A stretch of DNA of 64,000 bases from Mycobacterium sp. SMC-4 (GCF_025263265.1 NZ_CP079869.1:1488001-1552000); one strand, 5' to 3'; shown: positions 1-9,073, counted from the stretch's first letter. The notes: generated by a model from the sequence alone, not told the origin. Made by a program: numbers and translations.

Positions 1-1018
1 CGATCGGGGCGTTGTCGCCGGCCGCAGCGACGGTGTACTTGTACTGAAGATCGTTGGCGGAGAAGACCATCAGAGTGTCACCGGTCCACCAGGTGATCAG
101 GTCACCGACCCGGGAGACGGTGGCCTCGGGCACCGCCGGCGAGGTCACCACCGTGCTGGCGATCGTGATACCGGCGTCGTCGACGATGTCGACCCGGGGC
201 GCCGGGGTGGCCACGTACACCGCCGTCGTCGTCCCGGCAACCGCCACCACGCGGGCCCCGCTGCCCTCGGGGACCCCGTTCTGCTGGACGTACTGGACCT
301 CCGGGACGTCTTCCTCGTCGGAGGGGCGCAGCAACGTCAAGCGCAGATCGGCCTGATTCCCGCAGGCTTCCAGCACCGAGACCGCCGACGAACTCGCGGC
401 CGCCGAGACCAGCCGGCACAGCGGGGTGGCCGGTACGTCGGGCTTGATCGGCGCATCGAGTGCGCCGTAGCTGAGCATGCGCACCATGTCCGAGCGCCAT
501 ACCTCCAGCCGGGTCGGGCCTGCCGAGAGCACCGTCGTGCCTTCGGCCGACAGGCGGACCTCCCGGTCGGCGTAGCTGCTGCGGGCCGGTCCGCGCATCC
601 CGGTCTCGGCGTCGACGGTGCTCACCTGCCCGCACCCGCGGCTGTCCGGATACACCGCCACCGCGTAGTCGTACACCCAGCTCACTCCGCACAGGTCGCG
701 GTCACGGGCGTAGGACCACAGCGGGTCCCCGGTGCCCGGATCGCGTCCCTGCACAGTCTGTCGGTCACCGGTGACCACCGCCCCGGCCACCACCAGCGGC
801 TGGCTGGTCTTCGGGCTGGGCGCGCTCCAGCGCTCGGTCAGAACGTCGGGAACTGTCGCCGCGGGCTCCAGAGGAGCCACCGGAGCGGCGGCGGGGGTGC
901 TGATGGTCGCGCGTGCGTCGCTGTGCCACCAGACCAGGGCCGCGACCAGCGTGACGACCGCAACGATCGTCGCTGCCGCCACCAGGTCCGCCCGGGTGCG
1001 GCGTTCGGGTCTGACCAT
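1..1018 (-). CDS. Membrane-anchored beta-propeller-like protein (Rv3212-like), 3' part missing
   Basis: The reading frame begins with ATG at 1018 and stays open to the window edge, so about 339 residues are present and the C-terminus is missing. Residues 1-10 are basic and are followed by one hydrophobic helix (about 11-29, rich in Ala, Val and Leu). The rest looks extracytoplasmic, with repeated short hydrophobic strands of the PQQ/WD-like propeller type (for example VVTGDRQTVQGRDPGTGDPLW). The start lies only 16 bp after the stop of the DEAD-box helicase gene on the same strand, so the two are probably co-transcribed. The position matches the M. tuberculosis Rv3212 locus, an alanine/valine-rich protein of unknown function. 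The propeller fold is inferred from strand pattern only. No enzymatic motif is visible. Confidence 0.75.
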   Translation of the reverse strand, partial: MVRPERRTRADLVAAATIVAVVTLVAALVWWHSDARATISTPAAAPVAPLEPAATVPDVLTERWSAPSPKTSQPLVVAGAVVTGDRQTVQGRDPGTGDPLWSYARDRDLCGVSWVYDYAVAVYPDSRGCGQVSTVDAETGMRGPARSSYADREVRLSAEGTTVLSAGPTRLEVWRSDMVRMLSYGALDAPIKPDVPATPLCRLVSAAASSSAVSVLEACGNQADLRLTLLRPSDEEDVPEVQYVQQNGVPEGSGARVVAVAGTTTAVYVATPAPRVDIVDDAGITIASTVVTSPAVPEATVSRVGDLITWWTGDTLMVFSANDLQYKYTVAAAGDNAPI

Positions 1019-1034
1019 CGCGCGCCGGAACGTC

Positions 1035-2549
1035 CTAGCTGCTCTGGGCGGGCGTGGCGGTCTTGTTGGGGCGGCGGCGCCGACGACGGCGACCCGACCC
1101 CGAGCGCGCCTCGGCTGCCTGGCCGTTCTCGCTGATGTTGTCGCTGCCGCTGTCGGAATCGGCCGGCGTGGCGGCATCCGGACCGTCGGGATGCCCGTCG
1201 ACCTGCTTGCCGCCCCGGGTGCGCCGGCGGGTGCGGTCGCGGGTGGGCCGTTCGCTGCGCTCGCGGGGAGCACGGGGCTCGCGCGCAGGCTTGTCGGCCG
1301 TGCGCTTCGGCTTGCCGATCGAACCGCCGGCGTCGGTCGGGATCTTCAACTCGTCGTAGAGGTGCGGCGAACTGGAGTACGTCTCGGCGGGGTCGGGCGT
1401 GTCCAGGCCCAGCGCCTTGTCGATCATCGACCAACGGGGCAACTCGTCCCAGTCCACCAGCGTGACCGCGATGCCGGTCTTGCCGGCGCGGCCGGTGCGC
1501 CCGATGCGGTGCACGTAGGACTGCTCGTCCTCGGGGATCTGGAAATTGATGACGTGGGTGATGTCGTCGATGTCGATACCGCGGGCGGCCACATCGGTGG
1601 CGACCAGCACGTCGACCTCACCGGTACGGAACGCCTTGAGCGCCTTCTCGCGTGCGCCCTGGCCCAGATCGCCGTGCACCGCGCCGACCTTGAAGCCACG
1701 CTCACCGAGCTCGTCGGCGACCTTCTGGGCGGTGCGCTTGGTGCGGGTGAAGATCATCGTCGCGCCGCGGCCCTCGGCCTGCAGGATGCGCGCGACCATC
1801 TCGACCTTGTCGAGCGCGTGCGCGCGATAGGCGAACTGCTCGGTGCTGTCGTGGGTGGCCGACGAGTGCGGCGCCTCGGCGCGGATGTGGGTGGGCTGGT
1901 TCATGAACGTGCGGGCCAGCGTGATGATCGGGTCCGGCATGGTCGCCGAGAACAGCATCGCCTGACGCTGCGCCGGAATCTGCTTGAGGATCCGCTCGAT
2001 GTCGGGCAGGAAGCCCAGGTCGAGCATCTCGTCGGCCTCGTCGAGGACCAGCGTGGAGAGCCCACCGAGCTGCAGGTGGCCCTGCTGGGCCAGGTCGAGC
2101 AACCGGCCCGGGGTGCCCACGACAACGTCGACGCCCTTCTGTAGGGCCTCGATCTGCGGCTCGTAGGGCCGTCCACCGTAGATGGCGGTCACGGTCAGCT
2201 TGCGGGTCTCGTCGGCGGTCAGGTATTTCGACGCCGCGACCAGGTCGCCGTGCACCTGGATGCACAGTTCGCGGGTCGGGACGACGATCAGCGCCCGCGG
2301 AATGCCGGATAGCGGACGGTCGGAGTCGGTGCTGATGCGATGCAGCAGCGGGACGCCGAATGCGTAGGTCTTGCCCATGCCGGTACGGGCCTGCCCAATG
2401 AGGTCGTCGCCGGCCAGCGCCAGGGGCAGGGTCAGCTCCTGGATCGCGAAGGCGTGTTCGATGCCGTACTCGGCGAGCGCGCGGACGATTTCCTCTCGGA
2501 CGCCGAGTTCGGCGAAGGACGGAGTGGTATGCGGAGTAACGGGAGTCAT
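1035..2549 (-). CDS. rhlE: DEAD-box ATP-dependent RNA helicase (RhlE-like)
   Basis: This 504-residue protein has the full superfamily 2 helicase core: Q motif Gln37, Walker A ARTGMGKT (54-61), motif Ib TPGR, the DEAD box at 170-173, SAT at 201-203 and HRIGRTGRAG at 347-356. The last 100 or so residues are a low-complexity, arginine-rich tail (RRRRRRPNK near the end) of the kind that binds RNA nonspecifically. Helicases of this type unwind short RNA duplexes, often in cold adaptation, RNA decay or ribosome assembly. The ATG at 2549 follows a GAAAGG-like sequence. The order with Rv3212 downstream and Rv3210c divergent matches Rv3211 of M. tuberculosis. RhlE rather than CsdA/DeaD is favoured by length and by that synteny. 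Confidence 0.92.
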   Translation of the reverse strand: MTPVTPHTTPSFAELGVREEIVRALAEYGIEHAFAIQELTLPLALAGDDLIGQARTGMGKTYAFGVPLLHRISTDSDRPLSGIPRALIVVPTRELCIQVHGDLVAASKYLTADETRKLTVTAIYGGRPYEPQIEALQKGVDVVVGTPGRLLDLAQQGHLQLGGLSTLVLDEADEMLDLGFLPDIERILKQIPAQRQAMLFSATMPDPIITLARTFMNQPTHIRAEAPHSSATHDSTEQFAYRAHALDKVEMVARILQAEGRGATMIFTRTKRTAQKVADELGERGFKVGAVHGDLGQGAREKALKAFRTGEVDVLVATDVAARGIDIDDITHVINFQIPEDEQSYVHRIGRTGRAGKTGIAVTLVDWDELPRWSMIDKALGLDTPDPAETYSSSPHLYDELKIPTDAGGSIGKPKRTADKPAREPRAPRERSERPTRDRTRRRTRGGKQVDGHPDGPDAATPADSDSGSDNISENGQAAEARSGSGRRRRRRRPNKTATPAQSS

Positions 2550-2815
2550 GCTGAGTAGACGAAGCCTTTCACTGTTCGATCCTCATGCGTTGTCACGCGC
2601 GCACGAGTTGTGAAAGAGAACTTCGCCGGGCCCTGCGCTGAGGGGGCGGGCCACCGGAAACTCACATGTGCACGCACATTGCCAAGGTGTCTGCGACACG
2701 AACTTGTCGACGTGACCTGGTCTGTGATCTGCCGACGTGTGCCGACACCGTTGTCCATGGTAACGGGTCGTGCCGCCAAAGCCCGCACGCGGCGGCTGCT
2801 GCAGGCCCGGGAGTC

Positions 2816-2821
2816 TAGAGT
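2816..2821 (+). promoter_or_regulatory. Predicted -10 element for a leaderless start at 2828
   Basis: TAGAGT fits the mycobacterial TANNNT -10 element and ends 6 nt before the ATG at 2828, with no Shine-Dalgarno sequence between. Transcription would start at or next to the A of the ATG. The rest of the 278-bp divergent gap (2550-2827) holds no other feature I can support; it must also contain the rhlE promoter. Confidence 0.5.
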
Positions 2822-2827
2822 TGCACC

Positions 2828-3544
2828 ATGACTTCGACGCCGAGTTCGCCGCCGTCAGCGCCGGCCCCCGGGGAATCGGAAGTCTCCGCACCAGCCTCGC
2901 CGATCACCTCCGAGCATCCAGGGATCAACGAGCTGTTCGCGCTGCTGGCCTACGGCGAGGTGGCCGCGTTCTACCGGTTGACCGACGAGGCTCGGATGGC
3001 CCCCAACCTGCGCGGACGCATCAACATGGCCAGCATGGCGGCGGCCGAGATGAACCACTACGAGCTGCTGCGCGACGCGCTGGAACGCCGTGGAGTCGAC
3101 GTCGTCCCGGCCATGACGCGCTACGCGTCGGCGCTGGAGAGCTACCACCGGCTCACGACGCCGAGTACGTGGCTGGAAGCGTTGGTCAAGACCTATATCG
3201 GCGACGCGATGGCGGCCGATTTCTACCTGGAGATCGCCGGATCGATGCCTGCCGAGGCCGCCGACGTGGTGCGGTCGGTGCTCTCGGAGACCGGGCACTC
3301 GCAGTTCGTCGTCGCCGAGGTCCGATCTGCCGTCACGGCCAGCGATCGGCAGCGCCACCGGCTGGCGCTGTGGTCGCGCCGTTTGTTGGGCGAGGCGATC
3401 ACCCAGGCCCAGTTTGTGTTGGCCGACCACGACGAGCTGGTCGATCTGGTGATGTCCGGTGGCGGGCTGTCGCAGATGACGGACTTCTTCGACCGGCTGC
3501 AGCAGACCCACAACAGCCGGATCGAGGAGCTGGGCCTGGCCTGA
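2828..3544 (+). CDS. Ferritin-like fold protein (Rv3210c-like, MiaE-type helical bundle)
   Basis: This 238-residue protein has a Ser/Pro-rich N-terminal tail (1-25) followed by a long helical domain. Acidic and His residues are spaced as in ferritin-like diiron bundles (EMNHYELL near 75, then GDAMAADFYLEIAG and a late SETGHSQFV). Proteins of this group are related to the tRNA hydroxylase MiaE, but the mycobacterial members have no proven reaction. The gene is convergent with the MmpS-like gene, with stops 3 bp apart, and divergent from rhlE. A leaderless promoter is predicted at 2816-2821. The fold assignment comes from the helix and Glu/His pattern and from synteny with Rv3210c; metal binding is inferred. 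Confidence 0.75.
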   Translation: MTSTPSSPPSAPAPGESEVSAPASPITSEHPGINELFALLAYGEVAAFYRLTDEARMAPNLRGRINMASMAAAEMNHYELLRDALERRGVDVVPAMTRYASALESYHRLTTPSTWLEALVKTYIGDAMAADFYLEIAGSMPAEAADVVRSVLSETGHSQFVVAEVRSAVTASDRQRHRLALWSRRLLGEAITQAQFVLADHDELVDLVMSGGGLSQMTDFFDRLQQTHNSRIEELGLA

Positions 3545-3547
3545 GCG

Positions 3548-4357
3548 CTACCGGGTGCAGTTGGTGATCATCGAGTTGGAGTTCTGAGCGGCGATCAGCG
3601 AGCCGTTGGCGTCGGTGATGCTGCAGTTCAGCTTGCCCCGGACGCTGGTGGCCGTCACCGAGCTGAGGGTCACGCCGGGATCGAGCACCACGGTTTTCGA
3701 CCACGGCAATGCGACATTGAGTTCGGTCTGCAACGCGCCCTGCTGGTCGGTGTAGATGATCGTCACCAGGTCGAGCAGCGCCCGGTCTCCAGTGACGCGG
3801 TAGGTGACCGTGCCGGGCGCGGCGGCCGGGGGCGGGGGAGCGGCCTGGGGTGGCGGCAGCACCGCGGTGGGCGCCGGCGGCGCAGCGGCCTCGGGGGTCG
3901 GGGTGACGGTGGTGACGGTCTCGGCGGGCAGCTGCTGTGACGGCGGAGCCGCGATACCGGGTGCGGGGCTGGGGGCACGCGAGGGGGTCGGTGCGGCCGC
4001 GCTCGGTGACTCGGAAACCACCGTCGCCGACACCGACCCGCTGTCACTACCGCTGAGCATCATGCTGACGACGATCACGGCGACAAACAGGATCGCCCCG
4101 GCTATCCCGCCGATCCACATCCAGCGCCGGTCCACCCGCGCCTCGTCGAGGTACTCGTCGTAGTCCTCGGCGGTGTCGTCCGGGTCGTAGGGCTCATAGG
4201 AGCTGTCGAACGGCGGAAGTGCGTCGGTGTCCAGGTCGGTGTAGCCATCAACGTCATAGCCGTCCCCGTCTGCGTAGCCGGTTCCGCCACCCGCACTGCG
4301 GAGGCGCTCGGTCGGTGTCAACGAGTACGGCGAATATGCGGTGTATGGCCTGTTCAT
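3548..4357 (-). CDS. MmpS-like membrane protein with Pro/Thr-rich stalk (Rv3209-like)
   Basis: The 269-residue protein has an acidic, Tyr/Asp-rich cytoplasmic segment (1-75), one transmembrane helix (about 78-100, from RRWMWIGG), a Pro/Ala/Thr-rich stalk (about 105-180) and a C-terminal beta domain ending in TNCTR. The C-terminal block (VTYRVTGDR... SSVTATSVRGKLNCSITDANG) resembles the secreted beta domain of MmpS proteins, which partner MmpL lipid transporters. No MmpL gene is adjacent, so a transport role is not supported by context. The long linker makes it bigger than canonical MmpS (about 145 residues). The two Cys in the beta domain could form a disulphide outside the membrane. It is the positional equivalent of Rv3209. 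Confidence 0.72.
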   Translation of the reverse strand: MNRPYTAYSPYSLTPTERLRSAGGGTGYADGDGYDVDGYTDLDTDALPPFDSSYEPYDPDDTAEDYDEYLDEARVDRRWMWIGGIAGAILFVAVIVVSMMLSGSDSGSVSATVVSESPSAAAPTPSRAPSPAPGIAAPPSQQLPAETVTTVTPTPEAAAPPAPTAVLPPPQAAPPPPAAAPGTVTYRVTGDRALLDLVTIIYTDQQGALQTELNVALPWSKTVVLDPGVTLSSVTATSVRGKLNCSITDANGSLIAAQNSNSMITNCTR

Positions 4358-4592
4358 CCTGCTGTCCCAGTCGTTGCTTCCGGTTGCAGGCCTGATGCTA
4401 TCGAGACAGAAGTGACAGATGAGGCTGGCGCGCGTCGGTCGCGGTCACGGTCGGGACTCAGTTCGGTCGCCCCCGCATCGCGGCCGGCCCGGCGTTCGCC
4501 GACAGCTGAGGTGGCGGCGCGGCGGCACCCGGTCGACGTCCACTAGCCTGCTGGGATAGAAGTGCCGACAACGAACGGAAGGTGGGTTTTCA

Positions 4593-4844
4593 GTGGAGGT
4601 CAAGATCGGTGTCACCGACAGCCCACGCGAACTGGTGCTCAACAGCGCGCAGACACCGGCCGAGGTGGAGAAGTTGGTCACCGATGCTCTGGACGCCGGC
4701 ACCGGTGTGCTGGCCCTGACCGACGAGAAGGGCCGCCGCTTCCTGGTGCCCAACGCGAAGATCGCCTACGTCGAAATCGGACCGGCCGAAGCGCGCCGAG
4801 TCGGGTTCGGCGTCGGACTCGACGCCGCCAAAGCGGCCGACTGA
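4593..4844 (+). CDS. DUF3107 small protein (TB9.4 / Rv3208A-like)
   Basis: This 83-residue cytoplasmic protein begins MEVKIGVTDSPREL, using GTG at 4593. An AGG-rich ribosome-binding stretch (GGAAGGTGGG) lies about 10 nt upstream. It belongs to the actinobacterial DUF3107 family, known in M. tuberculosis as TB9.4, an abundant antigen of unknown function. It has alternating strand and helix segments and no catalytic motif. It is convergent with the TetR gene and separated from it by a hairpin that could end both transcripts. The start is well supported because the family begins at this methionine. Confidence 0.88.
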   Translation: MEVKIGVTDSPRELVLNSAQTPAEVEKLVTDALDAGTGVLALTDEKGRRFLVPNAKIAYVEIGPAEARRVGFGVGLDAAKAAD

Positions 4845-4858
4845 GCCCGGTGCACCGA

Positions 4859-5589
<731 letters not shown>

Positions 5590-5717
5590 TTACTCGCACT
5601 GACACTACTACTGTTCGCCGATCTCTCCTGTGAGGACATGTTTTCCGCCGTCGTGGCCGACCGGGCCGGTGGCGCGCCGCAACCGGTGCGGCCGGTGCAC
5701 TGTGTCATCCTGGTCCG

Positions 5718-6779
5718 GTGACCTATGACTCCCGCATGCGTGGAGGACAGCAGGGTCCCGAGGGCCGCGAAGACGGTCGCGTACCGGTGTTGCGCGACGA
5801 GTGGCGCGAGCCGCTGCGCGCATTGCGCGACCCGCTGACCGAGCAACCCGGCCGGCCGCGCTCCAACCGTGACGAGCACAAACGGTGGCGCAAGCAGAGC
5901 TGGCTCGGTCGCTTCATCTCGACCTACGGTTGGCGCGCCTACGCGCTTCCTTTGTTGGTGGCGCTGACCGCGGTGGTCATCTACCAGACCATCACCGGGG
6001 CCAGCGCACCACCGCTGGTCGCCGACGGGGACGGCCCGGTGCAGGGGCCGCCGACCATCGGGGCGGCCGGCACCGAAATCGTCGGCGCGCCGCCGCGCGG
6101 ACTGACCGAATTCGACGCGACCCTGCCGACCGGGATCCTGCCGGACGGCGGTCCGTTCACCCTGGCCGGTGAACGCACCTGGCGGGTCGTTCCGGGAACC
6201 GCTCCGCAGGTCGGCGACGGCACGACGAAGGTCTTCACCTACACCGTCGAGGTGGAGGACGGTGTGGACACCACCACCTTCGGCGGCGACGACGGCTTCG
6301 CGCGGATGGTCAGCGAGACGCTGGCCAATCCGAAGAGCTGGACGCACAACCCGCAATTCGCGTTCACCCGGGTCGACGCCGGATCGGGTATCCCACCGGA
6401 CTTCCGGGTTTCGTTGACCTCCCCGATGACCATCCGGGACGGGTGCGGCTACGACATCCAGCTGGAAGCCTCCTGCTACAACCCGGCCTTCCAAGGTCAG
6501 CCTCGTGTCTTCATCAACGAGGCGCGCTGGGTCCGCGGCGCGGTGCCGTTCCAGGGCGACATCGGCTCGTACCGCCAGTACGTGATCAACCACGAGGTGG
6601 GCCACGCCATCGGCTATCAGCGTCACGAACAGTGCGCCAACGAGGGCGATCTGGCGCCGATCATGATGCAGCAGACCTTCTCGACCAACAACGACGACGC
6701 GGCCCGTTTCGATCCGGGCACCGTCGTCCCCGACGGCAAGACCTGCCGGTTCAACCCCTGGCCGTATCCGATCGCCTGA
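5718..6779 (+). CDS. DUF3152 membrane-anchored zincin-like protein (Rv3207c-like)
   Basis: This 353-residue protein has a charged cytoplasmic N-terminus (1-73), one transmembrane helix (about 75-92) and an extracytoplasmic domain. Near the C-terminus is HEVGHAIGYQRH (292-303), an HExxH zinc-protease signature followed by Gly299 and a third His at 303. Metzincins use HExxHxxGxxH; here the last His is one residue further on. Four Cys in the domain could form disulphides. The family is DUF3152, with no published substrate that I can name. GTG at 5718 is the start; the hexamer before it (CATCCT) is only a poor -10. The gene precedes moeZ by 106 bp. Protease activity is inferred from the motif. 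Confidence 0.82.
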   Translation: MTYDSRMRGGQQGPEGREDGRVPVLRDEWREPLRALRDPLTEQPGRPRSNRDEHKRWRKQSWLGRFISTYGWRAYALPLLVALTAVVIYQTITGASAPPLVADGDGPVQGPPTIGAAGTEIVGAPPRGLTEFDATLPTGILPDGGPFTLAGERTWRVVPGTAPQVGDGTTKVFTYTVEVEDGVDTTTFGGDDGFARMVSETLANPKSWTHNPQFAFTRVDAGSGIPPDFRVSLTSPMTIRDGCGYDIQLEASCYNPAFQGQPRVFINEARWVRGAVPFQGDIGSYRQYVINHEVGHAIGYQRHEQCANEGDLAPIMMQQTFSTNNDDAARFDPGTVVPDGKTCRFNPWPYPIA

Positions 6780-6885
6780 CTTTTCTCACCTCGGTTCGAT
6801 GTGGCACGGGAAGCAGCGGCCCCTCGTTGCTGTTGTGTTCAGTACCTGCTGAGATGGGTCCTAATCGCCAACCAAGGAGAACTCG

Positions 6886-8064
6886 GTGTCATCCCCGTTG
6901 CCGCCGCTGGTCGAGCCAGCGGCTGAACTCACCCGCGAAGAGGTCGCCCGCTACAGCCGGCACCTCATCATTCCCGACCTGGGCATGGACGGGCAGAAAC
7001 GGCTGAAGAACGCGAAGGTCCTGGTGATCGGGGCCGGCGGGCTGGGATCACCGACGCTGCTCTACCTGGCCGCGGCCGGTGTCGGCACCATCGGCATCGT
7101 CGAGTTCGACGTGGTCGACGAGTCCAACCTGCAACGCCAGATCATCCACGGTCAGTCCGACATCGGCCGACCCAAGGGGCAGAGCGCGCGCGATTCGATC
7201 ACCGAGATCAACCCGCTGGTCGAGGTGCGCCTGCACGAGTTGCGCCTGGAACCCGACAACGCAGTGGAACTGTTCGAGCAGTACGACCTGATCCTCGACG
7301 GCACCGACAACTTCGCCACCCGCTACCTGGTCAACGACGCGGCCGTGCTGGCCGGCAAGCCCTACGTCTGGGGCTCGATCTACCGGTTCGAGGGCCAGGT
7401 CTCGGTATTCTGGGAGGACGCCCCCGACGGGCTGGGCCTGAACTATCGCGACCTCTATCCCGAGCCACCGCCTCCGGGCATGGTGCCGTCCTGCGCCGAG
7501 GGCGGCGTACTCGGCATCCTGTGCTCGTCGATCGCGTCGGTGATGGGCACCGAGGCGATCAAACTCATCACCGGTATCGGCGAGCCGCTGCTGGGCCGGC
7601 TGATGGTCTACGACGCGCTGGACATGACCTACCGGACCATCAAGATCCGCAAGGATCCGACCACACCGAAGATCACCGAGCTCATCGACTACGACGCGTT
7701 CTGCGGTGTGGTGTCCGAGGACGCCGCCGCCGCCCTCGCCGACGCCACCGTCACCCCCCGCGAGCTGCGCGAGATGCTGGACTCCGGCAAGAAGTACGCG
7801 CTGATCGACGTTCGGGAGTCGGTCGAGTGGGACATCAACCGCATCGACGGCGCCGAGCTGATCCCGAAATCGGCCATCGAAGCCGGCGACGGCCTGGCCA
7901 AGCTGCCGCACGACCGGGTTCCGGTGCTGTACTGCAAGACCGGCATCCGGTCGGCCGAGGCGCTGGCCGTGGTGAAGAAGGCCGGATTCAGCGATGCGCT
8001 GCACTTGCAGGGCGGCATCGTGGCGTGGGCCAAGCAATACGAACCCGACATGGTCATGTACTAA
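6886..8064 (+). CDS. moeZ: Sulfur-carrier adenylyltransferase/sulfurtransferase (MoeZ/MoeB with rhodanese domain)
   Basis: This 392-residue protein fuses an E1-like ThiF/MoeB domain (nucleotide-binding GAGGLGSP near residue 50, then DGTDNFATRYLVND) with a C-terminal rhodanese domain. The rhodanese active-site loop is CKTGIRS, with Cys near residue 349. In M. tuberculosis the Rv3206c protein adenylates the C-terminal glycine of small sulfur carriers such as CysO and molybdopterin-synthase subunits, then converts it to a thiocarboxylate. It therefore feeds cysteine and molybdenum-cofactor synthesis. The Cys in MVPSCAEGG lies in the adenylation domain loop expected for the family. GTG at 6886 has AGGAG 7-11 nt upstream. 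It matches Rv3206c in domain order, length and position. Confidence 0.93.
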   Translation: MSSPLPPLVEPAAELTREEVARYSRHLIIPDLGMDGQKRLKNAKVLVIGAGGLGSPTLLYLAAAGVGTIGIVEFDVVDESNLQRQIIHGQSDIGRPKGQSARDSITEINPLVEVRLHELRLEPDNAVELFEQYDLILDGTDNFATRYLVNDAAVLAGKPYVWGSIYRFEGQVSVFWEDAPDGLGLNYRDLYPEPPPPGMVPSCAEGGVLGILCSSIASVMGTEAIKLITGIGEPLLGRLMVYDALDMTYRTIKIRKDPTTPKITELIDYDAFCGVVSEDAAAALADATVTPRELREMLDSGKKYALIDVRESVEWDINRIDGAELIPKSAIEAGDGLAKLPHDRVPVLYCKTGIRSAEALAVVKKAGFSDALHLQGGIVAWAKQYEPDMVMY

Positions 8065-8088
8065 CGCGGGGTCACCGCCGGTTGCCCT

Positions 8089-8094
8089 TACGCT
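8089..8094 (+). promoter_or_regulatory. Predicted -10 element for a leaderless start at 8101
   Basis: TACGCT ends 6 nt before the GTG at 8101, which has no Shine-Dalgarno sequence. This suggests the gene has its own leaderless promoter in the 36-bp gap after moeZ as well as possible read-through. Confidence 0.42.
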
Positions 8095-8100
8095 GAGGCG

Positions 8101-8955
8101 GTGACCGCAGAGCGACCACCAGAGCACGTACTCACGGCTTTCGGGCTGTCCGGGGTGCAGCCGGTGCCGCTGGGCCCCTCCTGGGAGGGCGGCTGGCGCT
8201 GCGGTGAGGTGGTGCTCTCGGTGGTACCCGACCACGCCCGCGCGGCCTGGTCGGCCAAGGTGCGCGAGACGCTGTTCGTCGACGGGGTGCGGCTGGCCCG
8301 TCCGGTGCGATCCACCGACGGCCGCTACGTCGTGGCGGGCTGGCGGGCCGACACCTATGTCGCCGGCACGCCCGAACCGCGCCATGACGAGGTGGTCTCG
8401 GCGGCTGTCCGGTTGCACGAGGCCACCGCCAAACTCGAACGACCCCGATTCCTGACCCAGCCGCCGGTTGCGCCGTGGTCGGACGTCGACGTGTTCACCG
8501 CGGCCGACCGCGCTGCCTGGGAGGACCGGCCGCTGCATTCGTTGCCGCCGGGTGCCCGGGTGGCCCCGGCTTCGGCGGACGGACAGAAGTCGATCGAGCT
8601 GATCAACCAGCTCGCCACGCTGCGCCGGCCCACCAAGAGCCCCAGTCAGTTGGTGCACGGTGACCTGTACGGCACGGTGCTCTTCGCCGGCACCGCAGCC
8701 CCAGGCATCACCGACATCACGCCCTACTGGCGCCCGCCGGCGTGGGCGGCCGGGGTGATCGTGGTCGACGCGCTGTCGTGGGGTGAGGCCGACGACGGTC
8801 TGATCGAACGCTGGAACGCGCTGCCGGAGTGGCCGCAGATGTTGTTGCGCGCCTTGATGTTCCGGCTCGCGGTGCACGCCCTTCACCCACGGTCGACCTC
8901 AGCGGCGTTTCCCGGTCTGGCCCGCACCGCCGCGCTGGTGCGGCTCGCCGTTTAG
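8101..8955 (+). CDS. TIGR02569-family actinobacterial protein with phosphotransferase-like fold (Rv3205c-like)
   Basis: This 284-residue soluble protein is of the TIGR02569 type, an actinobacterial family without assigned function. It carries an aminoglycoside-phosphotransferase/kinase-like hallmark, LVHGDLYG, with His186 and Asp188 where those enzymes have the catalytic loop. An N-terminal lobe contains GWRC and VVAGWRADTYV strands. No clear ATP-anchoring lysine motif is obvious by eye, so kinase activity is only a possibility. GTG at 8101 is preceded by TACGCT at leaderless spacing. The stop is at 8953-8955 and the heptamer repeat begins 6 bp later. It corresponds to Rv3205c by position. 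Confidence 0.8.
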   Translation: MTAERPPEHVLTAFGLSGVQPVPLGPSWEGGWRCGEVVLSVVPDHARAAWSAKVRETLFVDGVRLARPVRSTDGRYVVAGWRADTYVAGTPEPRHDEVVSAAVRLHEATAKLERPRFLTQPPVAPWSDVDVFTAADRAAWEDRPLHSLPPGARVAPASADGQKSIELINQLATLRRPTKSPSQLVHGDLYGTVLFAGTAAPGITDITPYWRPPAWAAGVIVVDALSWGEADDGLIERWNALPEWPQMLLRALMFRLAVHALHPRSTSAAFPGLARTAALVRLAV

Positions 8956-8960
8956 GTTGC

Positions 8961-9016
8961 CGCGAAACGCGAAACGCGAGCCGCGGGCCGCGGGCCGCGA
9001 GCCGCGGGCCGCGAAA
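8961..9016. repeat. Tandem heptamer repeat, eight units of CGCGRRM
   Basis: Eight consecutive 7-bp units run without a gap: CGCGAAA twice, CGCGAGC, CGCGGGC twice, CGCGAGC, CGCGGGC and CGCGAAA. The array starts 6 bp after the stop of the TIGR02569 gene. Its last unit overlaps the outer end of the 65-bp inverted-repeat element, whose tip reads CCGCGAAAGTGC, so the array may have grown by slippage from that tip. Copy number is likely to vary between strains. Confidence 0.85.
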
Positions 9017-9072
9017 GTGCCTCCAGCGTAGTGCCGAGGCCCCCGCAGCGACGCTGAGTGCACTTTCGCGGC
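9008..9072 (-). repeat. 65-bp inverted-repeat element, copy 1
   Basis: The ends are perfect 13-bp inverted repeats: GCCGCGAAAGTGC at 9008-9020 and GCACTTTCGCGGC at 9060-9072. The reverse complement aligns without gaps to 49444-49508 (about 50 of 65 positions by eye, best in the outer parts). It lies between convergent genes, just outside the alkyltransferase-like gene stop at 9074. Mycobacterial genomes contain small dispersed palindromic elements in such places; I cannot name this one. Confidence 0.75.
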
Positions 9073-9073
9073 G

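Noticed and set aside
4445..4592. Minus-strand small frame upstream of the DUF3107 gene
   Set aside because: Ser/Arg/Pro-rich composition, overlaps the promoter and start region of the DUF3107 gene, and has no ribosome-binding site.
7048..8886. Long minus-strand open frame (612 codons) opposite moeZ and the TIGR02569 gene
   Set aside because: It lies antisense to two strongly supported genes and its translation is His/Arg/Gly/Asp-rich without domains, a typical GC-rich shadow.
8961..9072. Possible CRISPR array
   Set aside because: Units are contiguous 7-mers without spacers, and the second element is a single inverted repeat; no cas gene is near.
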